A DNA stretch of 64,000 nucleotides, taken from NCBI GenBank assembly GCA_002205965.3, contig NADL03000512.1, positions 1 to 64,000 on the forward strand, written 5' to 3'. How positions within the stretch are numbered: the first letter of the stretch is position 1; every line of letters starts with the position of its first letter. The notes below the pieces were generated by a model, which had not been told where the DNA came from, ran no database searches, and saw nothing but the letters and a program-made list of their open reading frames with translations. The translations under genes were made by a program, and so were the position numbers. Source of the DNA: Kappaphycus alvarezii (taxonomy: Eukaryota; Rhodophyta; Florideophyceae; Gigartinales; Solieriaceae). Positions 1 through 11,169 of the stretch are shown here, in pieces.

Positions 1-410
1 CTATAATTTTTTTGAGTTCTTTTCTCGCATACTCTGCGTCGCCCCTCAAAAGTTGACCAAACGTTATCCCAGTTGGGGCGATGCAAGCTCAGCACCAAAT
101 TGTACCTCTTCACATACTCTAGTACGTCCTTAGAGATCTCTTAACTTTCTTACTTTTTTTCGTCTTCTTGGCCGGAGTGACTCCCACTCCTGGACAACTT
201 GATCAGACCTCTTGGTTCGAGGAGGTACAGGTGCTGGGATATTGCTCCAGCATTCAATACTCTAGCCTAGGTTTCTTCGATAAAATGTTCCCTTCCCCAT
301 CCCTTTTTGTCACATTGACTTGACTAATCTCTTCAGCGATGGATACGTTACCGGCATCCGTCAACCTTTGATCCCTTCTATTTTGTAAGATTTTCACCTC
401 TGGTCCTGAC

Positions 411-1316
411 TCACTCCTTGCTTCGATAAATTTGCTCTTCTGTTGTCTTTAGACCAGCAGTTACTTTCATGATGCCCATATCGACCGCACTTTGCACAAC
501 AGTGTTTCTATGTGGATTATCAGGACACCTGTTTGCAAAGTGTCCAGGCTTGTAACAGTAAGAACAGACTTCTGCGGCCTTAGGGGCCCCAGACTGGTTC
601 TTCTTAATGGTAAGAGTAAGGCTTTCCAACTGCGAGGTTATCATGTCAAGTCGATTATCGAATCGGGGTTCCAACCTTTCTTCCAAGTTTTTGACATCGC
701 TTCTGACAGATTGTAATGCCGCTGCACTAGTAGCCGGCCTTTGATAATTCTTTTCAGGACGTACGATAGACATCGATGTGGGTTTCCCTCGGTACCTCAC
801 TCAGTGACTGAAACGTCTCGAATTTTTGACAAATTCTACTATGGTACCCTTCAGTTCATTAAAAGTGTGAGGGCCCTCAATGAGTAGGAAATTGGAGAGC
901 CGCTTATCCCCCATCGCTGCTTTATGCAGCGTTCCGTGCTTGGCTTGGGCGTTGAACCCAGCCTTTCATAAAGATCACACAAGTACACCAATGAGCTTAA
1001 CAAATCGTCGAAGTTCAGCCGGGCCTCTATGGCGGTACGAATCATCTCATCTGGTTCTACCTCCTTAGCATACTCTTTCACAAGCCACTCACATAACCTC
1101 ACCGAAGTTACGCCCATTCCCGTTAAGAGACCACCCGTCGATAAACTTGGACTTATATTTGTGCTTTGCGTCACCATGAAGATAGGCGAAGATACTTGCG
1201 GCCTTCTCTTCATCGCCCTTCTCTCGCATCACAACGTTGACATATGTGTAAAGAAACTCCTCAACGTCTTCAGTCTTGCCCCCTGTGAACGTTATACGAG
1301 CAGCATTGAGATCCAT
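411..1316 (-). pseudogene. Retroelement gag-like polyprotein remnant with CCHC zinc knuckle
   Basis: Read leftward, three pieces join in order. The first (1316-1089) holds a gag-like start with FTGGKTEDVEEFLYTYVN. The reading then moves into a second frame (about 1105-851), and a zinc-knuckle piece follows (800-411). A TGA just before 800 interrupts the last step. The last piece contains CSYCYKPGHFANRC, a perfect C-x2-C-x4-H-x4-C knuckle, the nucleic-acid-binding module of retroelement Gag proteins. The order Gag core then knuckle fits an LTR retrotransposon whose pol would lie left of position 1, outside the window. Because at least one frameshift and one stop interrupt it, the copy is dead. 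Ty3/gypsy is the likelier class, but with no pol in view that is not proven. Confidence 0.72.
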
Positions 1317-2099
1317 GATTACCGAAAAGAAATCCCCCGAAGTGTTCCTTACTACTGCTCAACTCGAATACCTCGGGTGCAACCCCCTCCACAAGAGTAC
1401 CAAATGATAGGGGTAAATCGGCGGGGGAGATCCTCAGAACCAATTACCTGAGAAGGAGGTGTTGCGAGCGACAAAAGTGCTGCCGTGGTATTGTTGAACG
1501 AATAAAAGGGAGTGTATAAAGAAGAGAGTTGAGGAAGCTACAAGCAAGTATAAAAGGGGCAGGGTCTACCACCGACGCTCTGCGACTAGCGTAAGGAAAA
1601 GTTTTCTTGGGTCTGAAGTTGACTCTCAACTTCCTACTACTCGGGACTTGGCTTGAAGTTGTCTGCCAACTTGCTTCACCTCCACTAAAGGAAGCAGTTT
1701 ACTCGGCTTTATATAGACTTTTGGATACCCCAAAAGTCTCCAACAAACATACTAATAACCATAAAATGTATTCACGGTAATCGTGTGAACCAGAGAGACT
1801 ATTAGGACATATTTCTTCAAGGTAAATATCTAGGTGCCATACCCATGCCAGTCACCCATCGGCCAGGGGTGGGAATTGATGTGGCCATTATATAGACCTT
1901 TCAGAGCTACTTGTAGTATCACCCACAACCTGGAACTGTACTGACATCTACTATGACAGCGTGTCCTAAAATGAAAAAAATCAACCGATGAATTTGCCAC
2001 ACTCACCCAAATTAAAAATATCTTGCAAATTCAAAAACTGTAAAAATATCTTCCCAATTCCGATACTGTATACAATCATGGTCCTCATCTAGTTTTTTT
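1317..2099. other. Non-coding stretch, possible LTR/leader of the gag element
   Basis: No gene is visible. On the minus strand near 1446-1431 the sequence TTGGTTCTGAGGATC could be a tRNA primer-binding site just upstream of gag, which would place the 5' LTR in about 1450-2000. I cannot confirm LTR ends because no second copy is in the window. A 28-bp imperfect direct repeat lies at 2014-2041 and 2042-2069. Confidence 0.3.
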
Positions 2100-4195
2100 C
2101 GTGTGCGAAATGTCGCACATCATCTTCTATTGCTTGTGGTAGAAGCACCTTTGTTACGAGTCGCCGCAAGGCCGTCCCAATAGCAATGGGCGAATCTTGT
2201 CTGGCCGAGGTTGGATGGCCAGCAGCGTAGCAGAAGAGATCAGAGGGATTGTGTCGTCTGGTAAGTCCCCTTGGGCTAGTCTTGTCACAACTGCAGTTAG
2301 CGCCGAGATGCCCGTCACTCCTGCTTCAGACTCACCGTTGTGTTGGCCAAGAGTCGAAGGAGCCGAGGGGACATTCTGTCCGTACCCGGCGCGGAGTTTG
2401 GGTTCAAGCGTCGGACGGCGTGTAGGACTGCCTCCTCTGTGATTGCCATCGGGAGAGGAGGGCTCTCGTGTCGATGGCTGTCACAGGAGAGTTCGGTGCA
2501 GGGTGCCACTCTCGCAAGCGTTCCAAAACGTGTGGGTCCCGCACGTACGCAATGTGCGACTAATGTAGGGTGCGCATCGCACGCCCGTATTGTGCATCTG
2601 CAGCTAGGTGGGCTGCCCGGCGAAACTTTGGGTCTCGCTTGTTGTCTGTCTGGGTTTGCTGCGGGTGACGTCGGAGGGTTCGCTGTTTCCTGATCTGGTG
2701 TGCTTGGATAGCTTCTCTCCAAAGTTCATTCCATTCGCCTGTGGCGCGGCGGATGCGTTCTCGGAGTCCTTGGCTTTGCCTTGTCTGAGACCGCCATCCG
2801 GCTTCCCCACGCATTAAACGTCACAAGACAGCGGTCGGGAGAAGATTTATCCGGAGGAAGGCAATGTGCACTGCTTCTGCGTTCCGTGCGTTTGCAGCGG
2901 ATCGAAAGAGTCGAATGAGCAATATGACAAGACTGTGAATGCAGTTCCCAGGAATGCGGTTGAAGATGTCCGAGGGCCTTAGCGGGCTGTGCAGTGCATC
3001 ATACAACGAAGGAAGAGGAGTGGTAGGGTTGGACTGTTCGTTGGTTGCGGAGGAAGTCGTCGGAGGCATCAGGGGCATTGTTACGGGAAACTGGGAAAGG
3101 AGGGAGGGACTAATGGCGAGAGGCCTTGCTCTCCCGTTTTCCCAGTGGGGGGGATTGGTCGAGTTGTGCGTTCACCGTCCGCATCTTCTTCATGCGTTAT
3201 GACAGGGTGCAGGTGCGTCTCGTGCGTCGTTCCGTCTTCCCCGTGTGTGTGGGGGGGCTTCAGGAACGTCCGGCTTTCGTTGCGTAAGCTGGTGAGCCGC
3301 ACCTGTTTCCTGGGTTTTTGCGGCCCTAAGGTTGACAGGTAGGGTTCTCTAGGTGTGGGGGCCAGGGTAGCTTTGTTTGTCGCCGGTGGCGTCGCACTGT
3401 CGGTTTCTTCATGGACTGTGGTGGTCTCCAGTGTTTCCACTCCACTGTCCGGGTCTCTTCGTTGTTCTCGTGGTGGGCCGCTGGTGGAGTGTCTGCCTCC
3501 GGTGCTGCGCCTGGGGTGTCCTGGGTATCCAAGTCCGTCTTTGGGGGAGCAAGGTTTTCGCACCCCGCGCAGAATTTCGCAATGAAGTTTTCAACAAAAG
3601 CATCCCCTCTCGGAACGGTTGCTGCTGCTGCGTCAATGAGGCGGGTGATTGCTCCCGCAGGGCTTTCCTGTTTTCCAGTGTTATTACTGAGGCCACGGTC
3701 TTGAGCTTTGCAACCTCGCGCGCAGCAGCGACGCAAGTGCCAACTTTCCACTCGGTTGTGGGGAGCTCGGCGATGAGCCCGGAAAGCGGGCTGGTGGAGA
3801 GGCGGGGGCCATCGTAAATGTTTGGGATCCCCCGGAGTATTCTTAGGAGATCGTTGGAGTCCGCGGCGTAGTGCACAACAATTGTCCAATCTCCCGATGT
3901 GAGGAGTGCATGCTTGGGCAAGGGCACTCCGGCATCCTCGGCTGCGATTAGTAGGCTTGCTTGTGCGCCTTCGTATGCCGGCAGGGCTCCAATGCCCGGA
4001 GGGCCTGCGGAGAAAGCCAGCGTGGACATCATAGGGGCCAGCGTTGGAGGTATTCCTGTCATACCATTCAGGGCGACAGGGCTCTCGGTTTGGGGGCGCG
4101 GCTCCGACGGGTCGGGGTCTCCTCGTGCGATGGGGCATTCGGAGCAGGCGATCCTGCCTGCAGTCGGCAGAAATCACACACAGTGGAGGGGACGG
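2100..4195 (-). pseudogene. Non-LTR retrotransposon 5' part: zinc-finger ORF and start of reverse transcriptase
   Basis: Read leftward from about 4195 the coding sequence starts with a CDFC pair and, after a frame change, a CSEC pair, which together look like a zinc finger. A conserved-looking 217-residue frame follows (4062-3409), then a Pro/Thr/Arg-rich stretch (to about 3081). Near 3000-2820 comes an Arg-rich region with LIRLFRSAANARNAEAVHIA. Between 2450 and 2330 lies AITEEAVLHAVRRLNPNSAP followed by GTDRM, the block that precedes the fingers of LINE reverse transcriptases. Near 2190-2110 lies PIAIGTALRRLVTKVLLP, which matches the RT block RPIA.G..LRRL..K. The rest of RT, including the catalytic YxDD box, is missing; the copy ends near 2100. 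Several frame changes show it is dead. The RT blocks make the class fairly sure; the exact clade is not. Confidence 0.7.
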
Positions 4196-4283
4196 TAGCT
4201 ACTCGGGGGCAAAGATTTTTCCTTTTCCCTTCTTTTGCCTTTCTCTCTTCTTCCTCCAACGCCCCCACAAATCTCCGATCCAG

Positions 4284-4678
4284 CAATGTCACCGTTGTCT
4301 CTCCCTTCAATGATTACCGATCAAGAGCGACACGGGAAGCGGGCGGTGCTGCTGCAATCGCGCACCGCAACAAGGCGACTGACCTGGAGCGAGAACTGTC
4401 GCGTCGACTCCCCCCGCCCTCAGATAACCCTACACAGGCCCCCTATTTCGACTTCCAAGTTCTGGGCTTTGATTTCCTGGGTTCCCCATCCCCTTCAATC
4501 ATCCTCTTCATAGGGGGTGTGTTGCGCGCATTGCCAAAAGTTCAACACATCCGTTGGAGTTATCCGTACACGTATCCATAGGCGTATTAGTTGCACGATC
4601 GAGTCGTCTAGTACACAATCTATTGTGTTGCTCATGTCGCTGCACGTGGCCGACGTGCACCACCCGGTTAGCTCTTAG
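4284..4678 (+). pseudogene. LINE C-terminal fragment
   Basis: The frame reads VTVVSPFNDYRSRAT and continues with GGAAAIAHRNKATDLERELS. These are equivalent to the blocks DLTIVSPF and DIAHLDKVTDLERKL in the better copy at 46.0-46.8 kb. After a frame change the C-terminal block rich in Arg/Gln/Arg/Leu/Ser/Cys and the final VSS-stop (4676-4678) match that copy, as does the 3' tail. It points the opposite way from the LINE front half at 2100-4195, so the two are not one intact element. Confidence 0.75.
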
Positions 4679-4730
4679 CTAGCAAAATAGTTGGATTCCG
4701 CAGTGGATACCCGAAATACAAAGAAGACAA

Positions 4731-5609
4731 GAAGAAATTTAATGCGTTCAGTATCTACTGGGGACTGCGCACGTGCTAATTACACGGCTAATCCCTAACC
4801 GGATGTACCTCGTCGTCCATGCAGGTTGACGCCTCGAGAGGATAGCTTGCGCAATAGATGACCATAAGTTGCAACTCAGGCGCTGGTAGATATGGCGGCG
4901 GATAACACCGTGTGTCGAGTGACACTTGGACGCGATCCGCGGAACTAACTCCTCGATAAATGCAATAGTACCGGGGAAGGGCGCCCAGGGAGTCAAATGC
5001 CAGGGGTCCAAACGTGAAATTCGCCTTGTATGGCGCAGAAGATGGGTGGCGCGAGGTTTCGTTCCAGAGTTTTAATCTTGTCCCGGGCTGCCCCTCCAGC
5101 AGCGCCTCCGGCAACCAGGGTCGCCTTGGTGCGAACTGCGGCCTTGAACGGTGAGACGACTGTGATGTCACACGCTATGGGGCGCGACGGTGTGCCTTCC
5201 GGGGTTAGTGGGGTGTACCAGGATATCGGCGGGCCGGAGCTCAGTGCCCGGACGAGGGGCGGGGCGGAACCTCGTCCCGAGTATCTAGACCCGTGGCGCG
5301 GGTAACGTGTGTCTCCAACGCATAACAGAGCGAGTCATGGCGGTGACCTCGGCCGAAACCAGGGCAGCAGAGTTCGGCGGCGTAATCCCTGAGGGTGGTG
5401 CCGTAAAGTTCTTCTTCCATTGGGCAGTTTACCCTTTTTGAGTCGATTGTGGTTGTCTGGAAAACCATGGGATAGATCGGATATATCTTCCAAGAAGTAA
5501 AACACCCAAACGTTTCCCTGTTTGCACCAAGGCGACCCAGGCTGGCAGTGGCGCTGCAGACGCGGCGGCCCGCGACAAGGTTATAAAACTGGAACGCAAT
5601 TTCGCCCAA
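4731..5609 (-). pseudogene. LINE C-terminal fragment, minus strand
   Basis: Leftward reading gives LRDYAAELCCPGFGRGHRHD, which corresponds to LGDHAADLCHAGFGRPHRHN in the 46-kb copy. PLAFDSLGALP, an EELVPRIA block and IYQRLSC.LWSSIAQAILSR follow. The 5' end near 5430-5609 is unrelated to the other copies. Frames change several times. Its 3' 300 bp pair with the plus-strand fragment at 5684-5976 as an inverted repeat. Confidence 0.75.
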
Positions 5610-5683
5610 GGCCTCCCCGCACCCTCAACTGACACATCTTCTATACTGATACCATAAAGTTACAAACATCTTCTGAGCCATAC

Positions 5684-5976
5684 ACGCCGAATTTCACGTT
5701 TCGACCCCTGGCCTTTAATTCCCTGGGCGCCTTCCCCCGGTATATAAAGTTCATTTAGGAGTTAGTTCCACGGATCGCGTCCGAGTGTCACTCGACACCC
5801 AGTGTTATCCGCCGCCGTATCTACCAGCGACTGAGTTGCAACTTATGTCATCTATTGCCCAAGCTATCCTCTCGCGGGCGTCAACCTGCATGGACGACGA
5901 GGTACATCCGGTAAGGTCTTAGCCCCATAGTTGGCCGGGGCGCAGTCCCCAGTAAACACTGAATGCATTAAACTTA
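5684..5976 (+). pseudogene. LINE 3'-end fragment, inverted copy of 4731-5027
   Basis: This stretch repeats, in the opposite orientation, the last ~295 bp of the minus-strand fragment at 4731-5027. Both contain the C-terminal coding block (RIYQR..SC.LW.SIA-like) and the 3' tail with CGCAGTCCCCAGTA followed by a GCATTAAA box. Only the 3' end is present, as expected for a 5'-truncated LINE insertion. The match is visibly high, with scattered substitutions and short indels. Confidence 0.75.
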
Positions 5977-5979
5977 AAC

Positions 5980-6668
5980 TTAGCCATTGAAGTAAACTTT
6001 CTCTTCCATTACGCGTTGCTGGCGGCGACGTTTGTGCGCCTTTGGGGGAGAGGCGGGGGTTGTCCTAGGAGACGATGTGGAGGAAGCGGGACGACCTTCG
6101 CCGCCTGGAGACGACGAGGTCCGGGCGGGTGCCAGTGCGGCGCTTTTTGGCCTGGGAAGGGAGGCCGCGTTCGGGGCGGGGTTCTTGGCCAGGGCCTTGG
6201 ACATCTACTTTGCCTCAGCAGATGTGGACTCCGTCATTGTGGTATACTGCGGGGCCGGTCCGCCTGCTATGCTTCAGCAGGTGCGGGATCGGCCGTAGGG
6301 GCGCCTTGAGGTTCAGGTGAGGGCGCAGCCTTGGGGTGCGTGGCGGCAGCTTTCGGGAGCTGCGTGGTCTTCCTGCGAAATACTGCGATGTTGCTCATGT
6401 CGACGCGGAGGGCAGTCGCGAAGGTTTGCCGTGTGTACGGGTTGGCAGAGCGGCGGCTGGCGCGGCGGACGGCGTATTGGATATAGCGGCATTCGTTCCG
6501 TAGGCGAGTCGAGACGCCAACCGCGGCGAATGCATCCAGGGTCTTCACAGCGACGGGGAGTGGCTGTACCGACGTTTTGAGATCGGGAAAGGCCGACTTC
6601 AGGTGGCTAAGGCTTACCTTCACCGCGTCTGTAATAGTGGGATTTCCACCATTAAGTGGCCTGTTCAT
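5980..6668 (-). pseudogene. Unidentified protein with Arg-rich core and basic C-terminus (two frames)
   Basis: Two minus-strand frames follow each other: 6668-6267 (133 residues) and 6204-5980 (74 residues). The first has an Arg/Ala-rich central part, RNECRYIQYAVRRASRRSAN, and the second ends in a Pro/Ala/Ser-rich stretch with a KAHKRRRQQR nuclear-localisation-like cluster. Composition changes smoothly across the join, so they may be one protein split by an indel, about 210 residues. I do not recognise a family. Lying among LINE fragments it could be the ORF1 of a transposon, but nothing in it proves this. Confidence 0.4.
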
Positions 6669-6880
6669 CGCGCGTCGTCTGCTCTATGTTCTCGTGCCGG
6701 GACTTTCGAGGATGACAGCACCCATCATTATGCAGCCAATGTCGTGAAGCCGTCTTTCTTTCCAACTCTTCGTTGCTTCCACCATTGTGCTTTGCGCTTG
6801 TTCACAGGTTAACGCCCGAGGAGCAACCTAATCTCACTCTATCACGGCGTTGAGCGAACATGCTGTGCTCTTGTTCCGCC

Positions 6881-6940
6881 GCCTTGGGTGAAACCTGCCA
6901 AGCCATCTTACTCCATGGCTCGGCAGGTTTCACCGAAGGC
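6881..6940. repeat. Long imperfect inverted repeat (stem-loop)
   Basis: Arms 6881-6906 and 6915-6940 pair over 26 positions with two mismatches, around the 8-nt loop CTTACTCC. The core arm reads GGTGAAACCTGCC. It could form a strong hairpin in RNA. No coding sequence covers it convincingly. Confidence 0.7.
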
Positions 6941-7462
6941 CGTGAAAGGATTAGCACCGTCATTGGTTCAAGCATTTCTTCCATCCAGCGACTCACGTTC
7001 ACAGGGCAATGATTCTGGCAGATAGTGTGAGGCCCATTTATTTACGACAGACAAGACTGTTTACGTTTCCCTTTCGCAGGGCTAGCGCTTTAGCCGATGC
7101 AAGCAGGACACGGATTTGACTGCACCCGAGCGAATCATCGGAGTAGTTTTCCCCGCAAAGGTTCATAAAGTGAAGAAGTTTAATGCGTTCATCGATGATC
7201 GCATCCAGGTTCCCGTCCCACATCCTTTTCTACCATCCCCAAGGGATTATCCTTGTTGGCCCCATTTCTCGTCTAAATCTGATCTCCGCTTTTTCCAGTA
7301 GTCACTGCGCCACGAGGGGCAGACCATGGAACACTTCCTAGGCCGCCAGAAAGGAGCCCCTTGCCGAGCATCCTGCCCCACTCACCAACAGTTACAAGTC
7401 AGGTGCTCATCGAAGCGGCTACAGGCTTTTGTTGGCAGAAACGAAAACAACTGCGCTGAGTG

Positions 7463-7990
7463 CCATAGGCCATGGATCTCTTAGGGGACCATGCAGCAGA
7501 CCTTTGTAACAAAGGTCTCGGGTGGACCAACCGGCACACAGCAGTGGTGAGAGTACTTGGGAGAGAGCTGTTTAAAGCAGCAGGAGTTGGCGTCCAATAT
7601 GAGGTCAAATACCTACTCCCCGGACTGAATGCGCGACCCGAGGATATTCTGGTGCACCCGCGATCCGACGCATTGAACACACCGCCCCCTCTTCCAGTGG
7701 CCTACGACCTCACCGTATCCTCGGCATTCCAGGAGTGCTATATGTCGATGGGAGGACGAAAAGCGCGAGCCGTTGCCAACGCAGCAGACAAGCGAAAGAG
7801 GAGGGACTTAGCCACGAAAGTGGCTGCCATTTCTGGCGACATCCTGCCTGGAAGATCAAGATTAGGATGGGATTTTGTGCCGCTGGCTTTTGACTCGTTA
7901 GGATCACCTTCTGAGACGTCATCAAAGGTCATAGAGAAATACGCGGCAGCTGTCGCATCGCGCAGCGGATGCTCTACGGGGGGATGAAGA
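7463..7990 (+). pseudogene. LINE C-terminal fragment
   Basis: The frame from 7472 reads LLGDHAADLC, then RHTAVVRVLGRELFKAAG, VQYEVKYLLPGLNARPEDIL, AYDLTVSSAF and PLAFDSLGSPS. This is the same order as the 46-kb copy. It keeps the E..RPxD..D layout of a restriction-like endonuclease, with RPED in place of RPAD. About 170 residues are open in one frame, making it one of the better-preserved copies. It has no RT upstream and no 3' tail of the shared type, so it is truncated. Confidence 0.75.
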
Positions 7991-10170
7991 CCCGCTTATA
8001 CCAGAAACTAAGCTTTGCTATTTGGTCCACAAGCGCGGCGTCAGTAATATGCCGTGCCGCGCAACATGCAGAAGTTAGTCACCCTATTCAAAATTAATTT
8101 TGTAGCGAATTCACAGTGTTACCCATACGTATGCAAAACAAATAAAAAACAAGGTCATGCATTCAACCTATGCACGCAACGCACACCGCACGCGATACTA
8201 TTAACATCAAAACGCTAACAGCCGCCGTTGTAGATATCCCACCTTCCGCCCTCAAGCAGATCCCGAATCCCCTCACACTCCCACAGCACCATACTTCGGC
8301 ATTAAGTAGACCTAACTGTTTGGAAAAGCAGGAACCTCATGTTGTATACGCCGTCCGCCGAGAACTTTTACCGCACGGAGCAATCATATTCGTACATTCA
8401 TTCACAGCTTCAACGTCACTAGTTGTCAAAATAAACTTTGCAGTCCAATCGAGACATGGGCCGTAAAGCCAGTAGGTCCGTGATGCTCCGTCGAGCGGCG
8501 GCCGATGATCCACCGTAGTGATGTCCGCCCATTCGACATCCTGGCATAAACCCCATCACATGCGCCTGGCGCAGCACTCAAGAAAAGCATCTACGGCGAG
8601 GTGAAGAAGTGGCACCCGTGCAATCACAAGTGCGACATTCAGCGGCATCTGGCGCTTCAGGTGCCTCTAAGCTACTGTAGGGTCCCTCCGAAAGGAGTGA
8701 CAAACGCATTTTAAGGAGGCTGGCAGTGCTAGGTGAGAAATGAGTCCCATAGCCTGACATCAATGGCCCCTCAGCGCGAGTCTAATCTGTTTGTAATGTT
8801 CACAGGCACCCCTACAATATTATATAGTCGCTTTGGCACGCAACTGGACAACCTATGGCCCCTCGTCAGCTGTCTTTGGATGTAGACCAAACCGCGGTAG
8901 GGCCTGTCTAATTTCAGATCCAAACCACTTTAGCATCTGCCGGACAAATAAGCGGTAATCCCCATTTTCTCCTCTCCGATTCGAAGCTCAAGGGCAGGGG
9001 AGCTGTGACTACCGTAGTTTGGTGGTATTTGTAGTTTGGTTTGATTCGCCTACCGTCTCAGAAGTAAGCTGAGCCCCTACTGCCCCTAATCAACGCAGAG
9101 TTGGCCTGATTCCACTTGCAGGCAATGGAACTGATAGTAATCCGTGTGGCTGTTCAGATAGAAACCAGGCTTCGGCATCGAGCAATGTGCGCCATCTGCG
9201 TTCCATGTCGGTTTGTCTCATGTGAATAGCACACCCACCATGTCTGGAGAGGGCCTTCTCGATTTGATATCAGTTTAATGTTTAGTGTTTTGTTGAGATT
9301 AACTTGATGACTATGGGCTTACGCGATGCCGGTTGAGATGTAGATTTGGACTAGGACTGACAATTGCGTGCACCATATTACACATCATCGAACCAAACCA
9401 ATTCCCAGAAACCGATCTTCCCAGTTAATGGATTTTGTTCTATCTTAATCCAGCAATTTGTTTTTCACGCCTCAAGATGATTTTGGGATAGAATCCCGCA
9501 CGTTTAGAGTGCTTCTGAATCCATGTGGTCCTCTGGGTAGTAAATGCAGCGCGAATGTCTCTATAGTTGAGGCTGTCGATCCCCTAACAAGCGGGGCTGA
9601 TCTGTGGCAAGCGTCACAGCTTCCGCATTGGCTATTGGTGCATGTTTAAGGGGGGGAACGTTTTGGTGTTTTACTCTTGGAAGGTATATCCGATCTATGT
9701 TTAAGTGACGATATTTCTTCTTGGCAAGTCAACGGCGACATGCTGCCAGCCAGTAAAAATTGTTGTCTGTCCAACACATCTCTGTGTGACACGGGTATTC
9801 CACCGTAATCACAGGACATCCCCTGTAATTTTCAATGGAACATTACCAAAGATGGCAGACACTGTGGTGTGGTTCCTGGATTGTACCTAAAGGGAATGGC
9901 TTGTACGGAGTTACTTTGCATATCATTACCTGACAATGCCATAATGTTGGTGGTGATGGCAAAAAGGACCTGGAGGTAGTAATTGAATTGGTGCGATAGG
10001 GTTTGCCATCAAATTAGTTTCCAAACTATGAACTGCACTGGGCTTGGCATTACTCCTCTAAAAGCTTTCTTGAGCGTCGATATCACCGCCGTCGACCTAG
10101 TGTGCATGGCTGTCAGCGATTATTTGAATGATCCTGAGGGGAAGAATCTGACACACAGTACCGTGAATTG
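7991..10170. other. No supported gene; a possible LINE scrap
   Basis: No open frame with recognisable content. Near 8519-8550 the plus strand reads DVRPFDILA, which resembles the RPADIL box of the LINE copies, but the context does not extend. The rest is mixed-composition sequence without visible repeats. Confidence 0.35.
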
Positions 10171-10179
10171 AAGTTGACC

Positions 10180-10494
10180 AGAAGAGGGCACGCTACGCCG
10201 ACCTTTGCGCAACAATACACGCCGACTTCTACCCTCTCGGCTTTGACACACACGGGGCACTGGGCTCCTCTGCTCCACACGCGCTAGGGAAGATAGCCGC
10301 CTTCTTCTCCACACGACGCGGCACTACCGCTGCCGTCGAATACGACCGCCTGGTCACCACCCTCTCCTCCCTCGTTCTCCAGCTCACGGCCCATGCCGTA
10401 GCTCGCCGTGCCCTGTCTCTCGCATCACCTGATGCGTGAATGACCCTGCTCGGTTTAGTGAACCTGTAATAAAAGAGTATGTTTGTTTGTTTGA
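10180..10494 (+). pseudogene. LINE-like 3' end, tandem copy 1
   Basis: One plus frame reads ARYADLCATIHADFYPLGFD, THGALG, a KIAAFFSTRRG block, then LVTTLSSLVLQLTAHAVARR and a stop in ...SLASPDA. A 3' tail with AATAAAAG follows. The copy starting near 10860 has the same protein with about 70-75% identity by eye. The 5' part, including the DVTVASP block, is missing here. Confidence 0.75.
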
Positions 10495-10714
10495 TAAAGG
10501 GCATTGTACAGAACGTCGGGGTACACTACAAATGTTGAATGTGTACAAATTGTATCCATTCTCCAGGGACAATTCAGCAAGTCAAACAACATTATTGTAG
10601 TGCTGAAACTTGTCGCAACCAAATTCATGTCACGCCCATTCATGTGAATTGTCATCAGCTTCTCGGAACATGTGTGCGCTGTACTCTTTATCCACCTCCC
10701 GTACTCGGAACGCC

Positions 10715-11165
10715 GCCGAATGGACATCCTCATTGACGACATCGAATTCTCCTCACGTCTCTGCGCACTAGACGTCTTCATTGCAAGCCCCTACACCGCA
10801 CGGGCCATCTCCCACTCTCGCAAGACCTCCGGAGGGGCTACCGTGCCCATTGAAGCCTCGAAAACTGCGCATTACGCTGCCCTCTGTGGGGCGATACAAG
10901 CCCAATTCTATCCTCTTGGATTCGATACTCACGGAGCCATTGGCAAACCTGCCCGTGAGGCCCTAGCCAAAGTCGCCTCTTTTTTCGCTCTCCGCCGCGG
11001 GAAACCCCCATGTGATGAATACCACCGATTGGTCACCACCCTCGCTTCCCTCGTTCTACAGCTGACGGCTCATGCCGTATCTCGCCGTGCTTTGTCTCTC
11101 ACATCACCTGATGCTTGAGTGACCCAGCTCGTTTTAGTGACCTTTTAATAAAAGCGTATGTTTGT
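10715..11165 (+). pseudogene. LINE-like 3' end, tandem copy 2
   Basis: Open from about 10672 to the stop at 11116-11118. It reads MDILIDDIE, ALDVFIASPYTARA, ISHSRKTSGGA, HYAALCGAIQAQFYPLGFD, THGAIG and LVTTLASLVLQLTAHAVSRR. The ALDVFIASP block matches the DLTIVSP block of the other LINE copies, so this is a C-terminal LINE domain of a second subfamily. The 3' tail has AATAAAAGCGTATG. It sits about 680 bp downstream of a sister copy in the same orientation. Confidence 0.75.
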
Positions 11166-11169
11166 GTTA

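Noticed and set aside
2197-4198. Several plus-strand open frames of 60-150 codons opposite the LINE front half
   Set aside because: They are antisense shadows of a GC-rich coding region; the minus strand carries the RT blocks.
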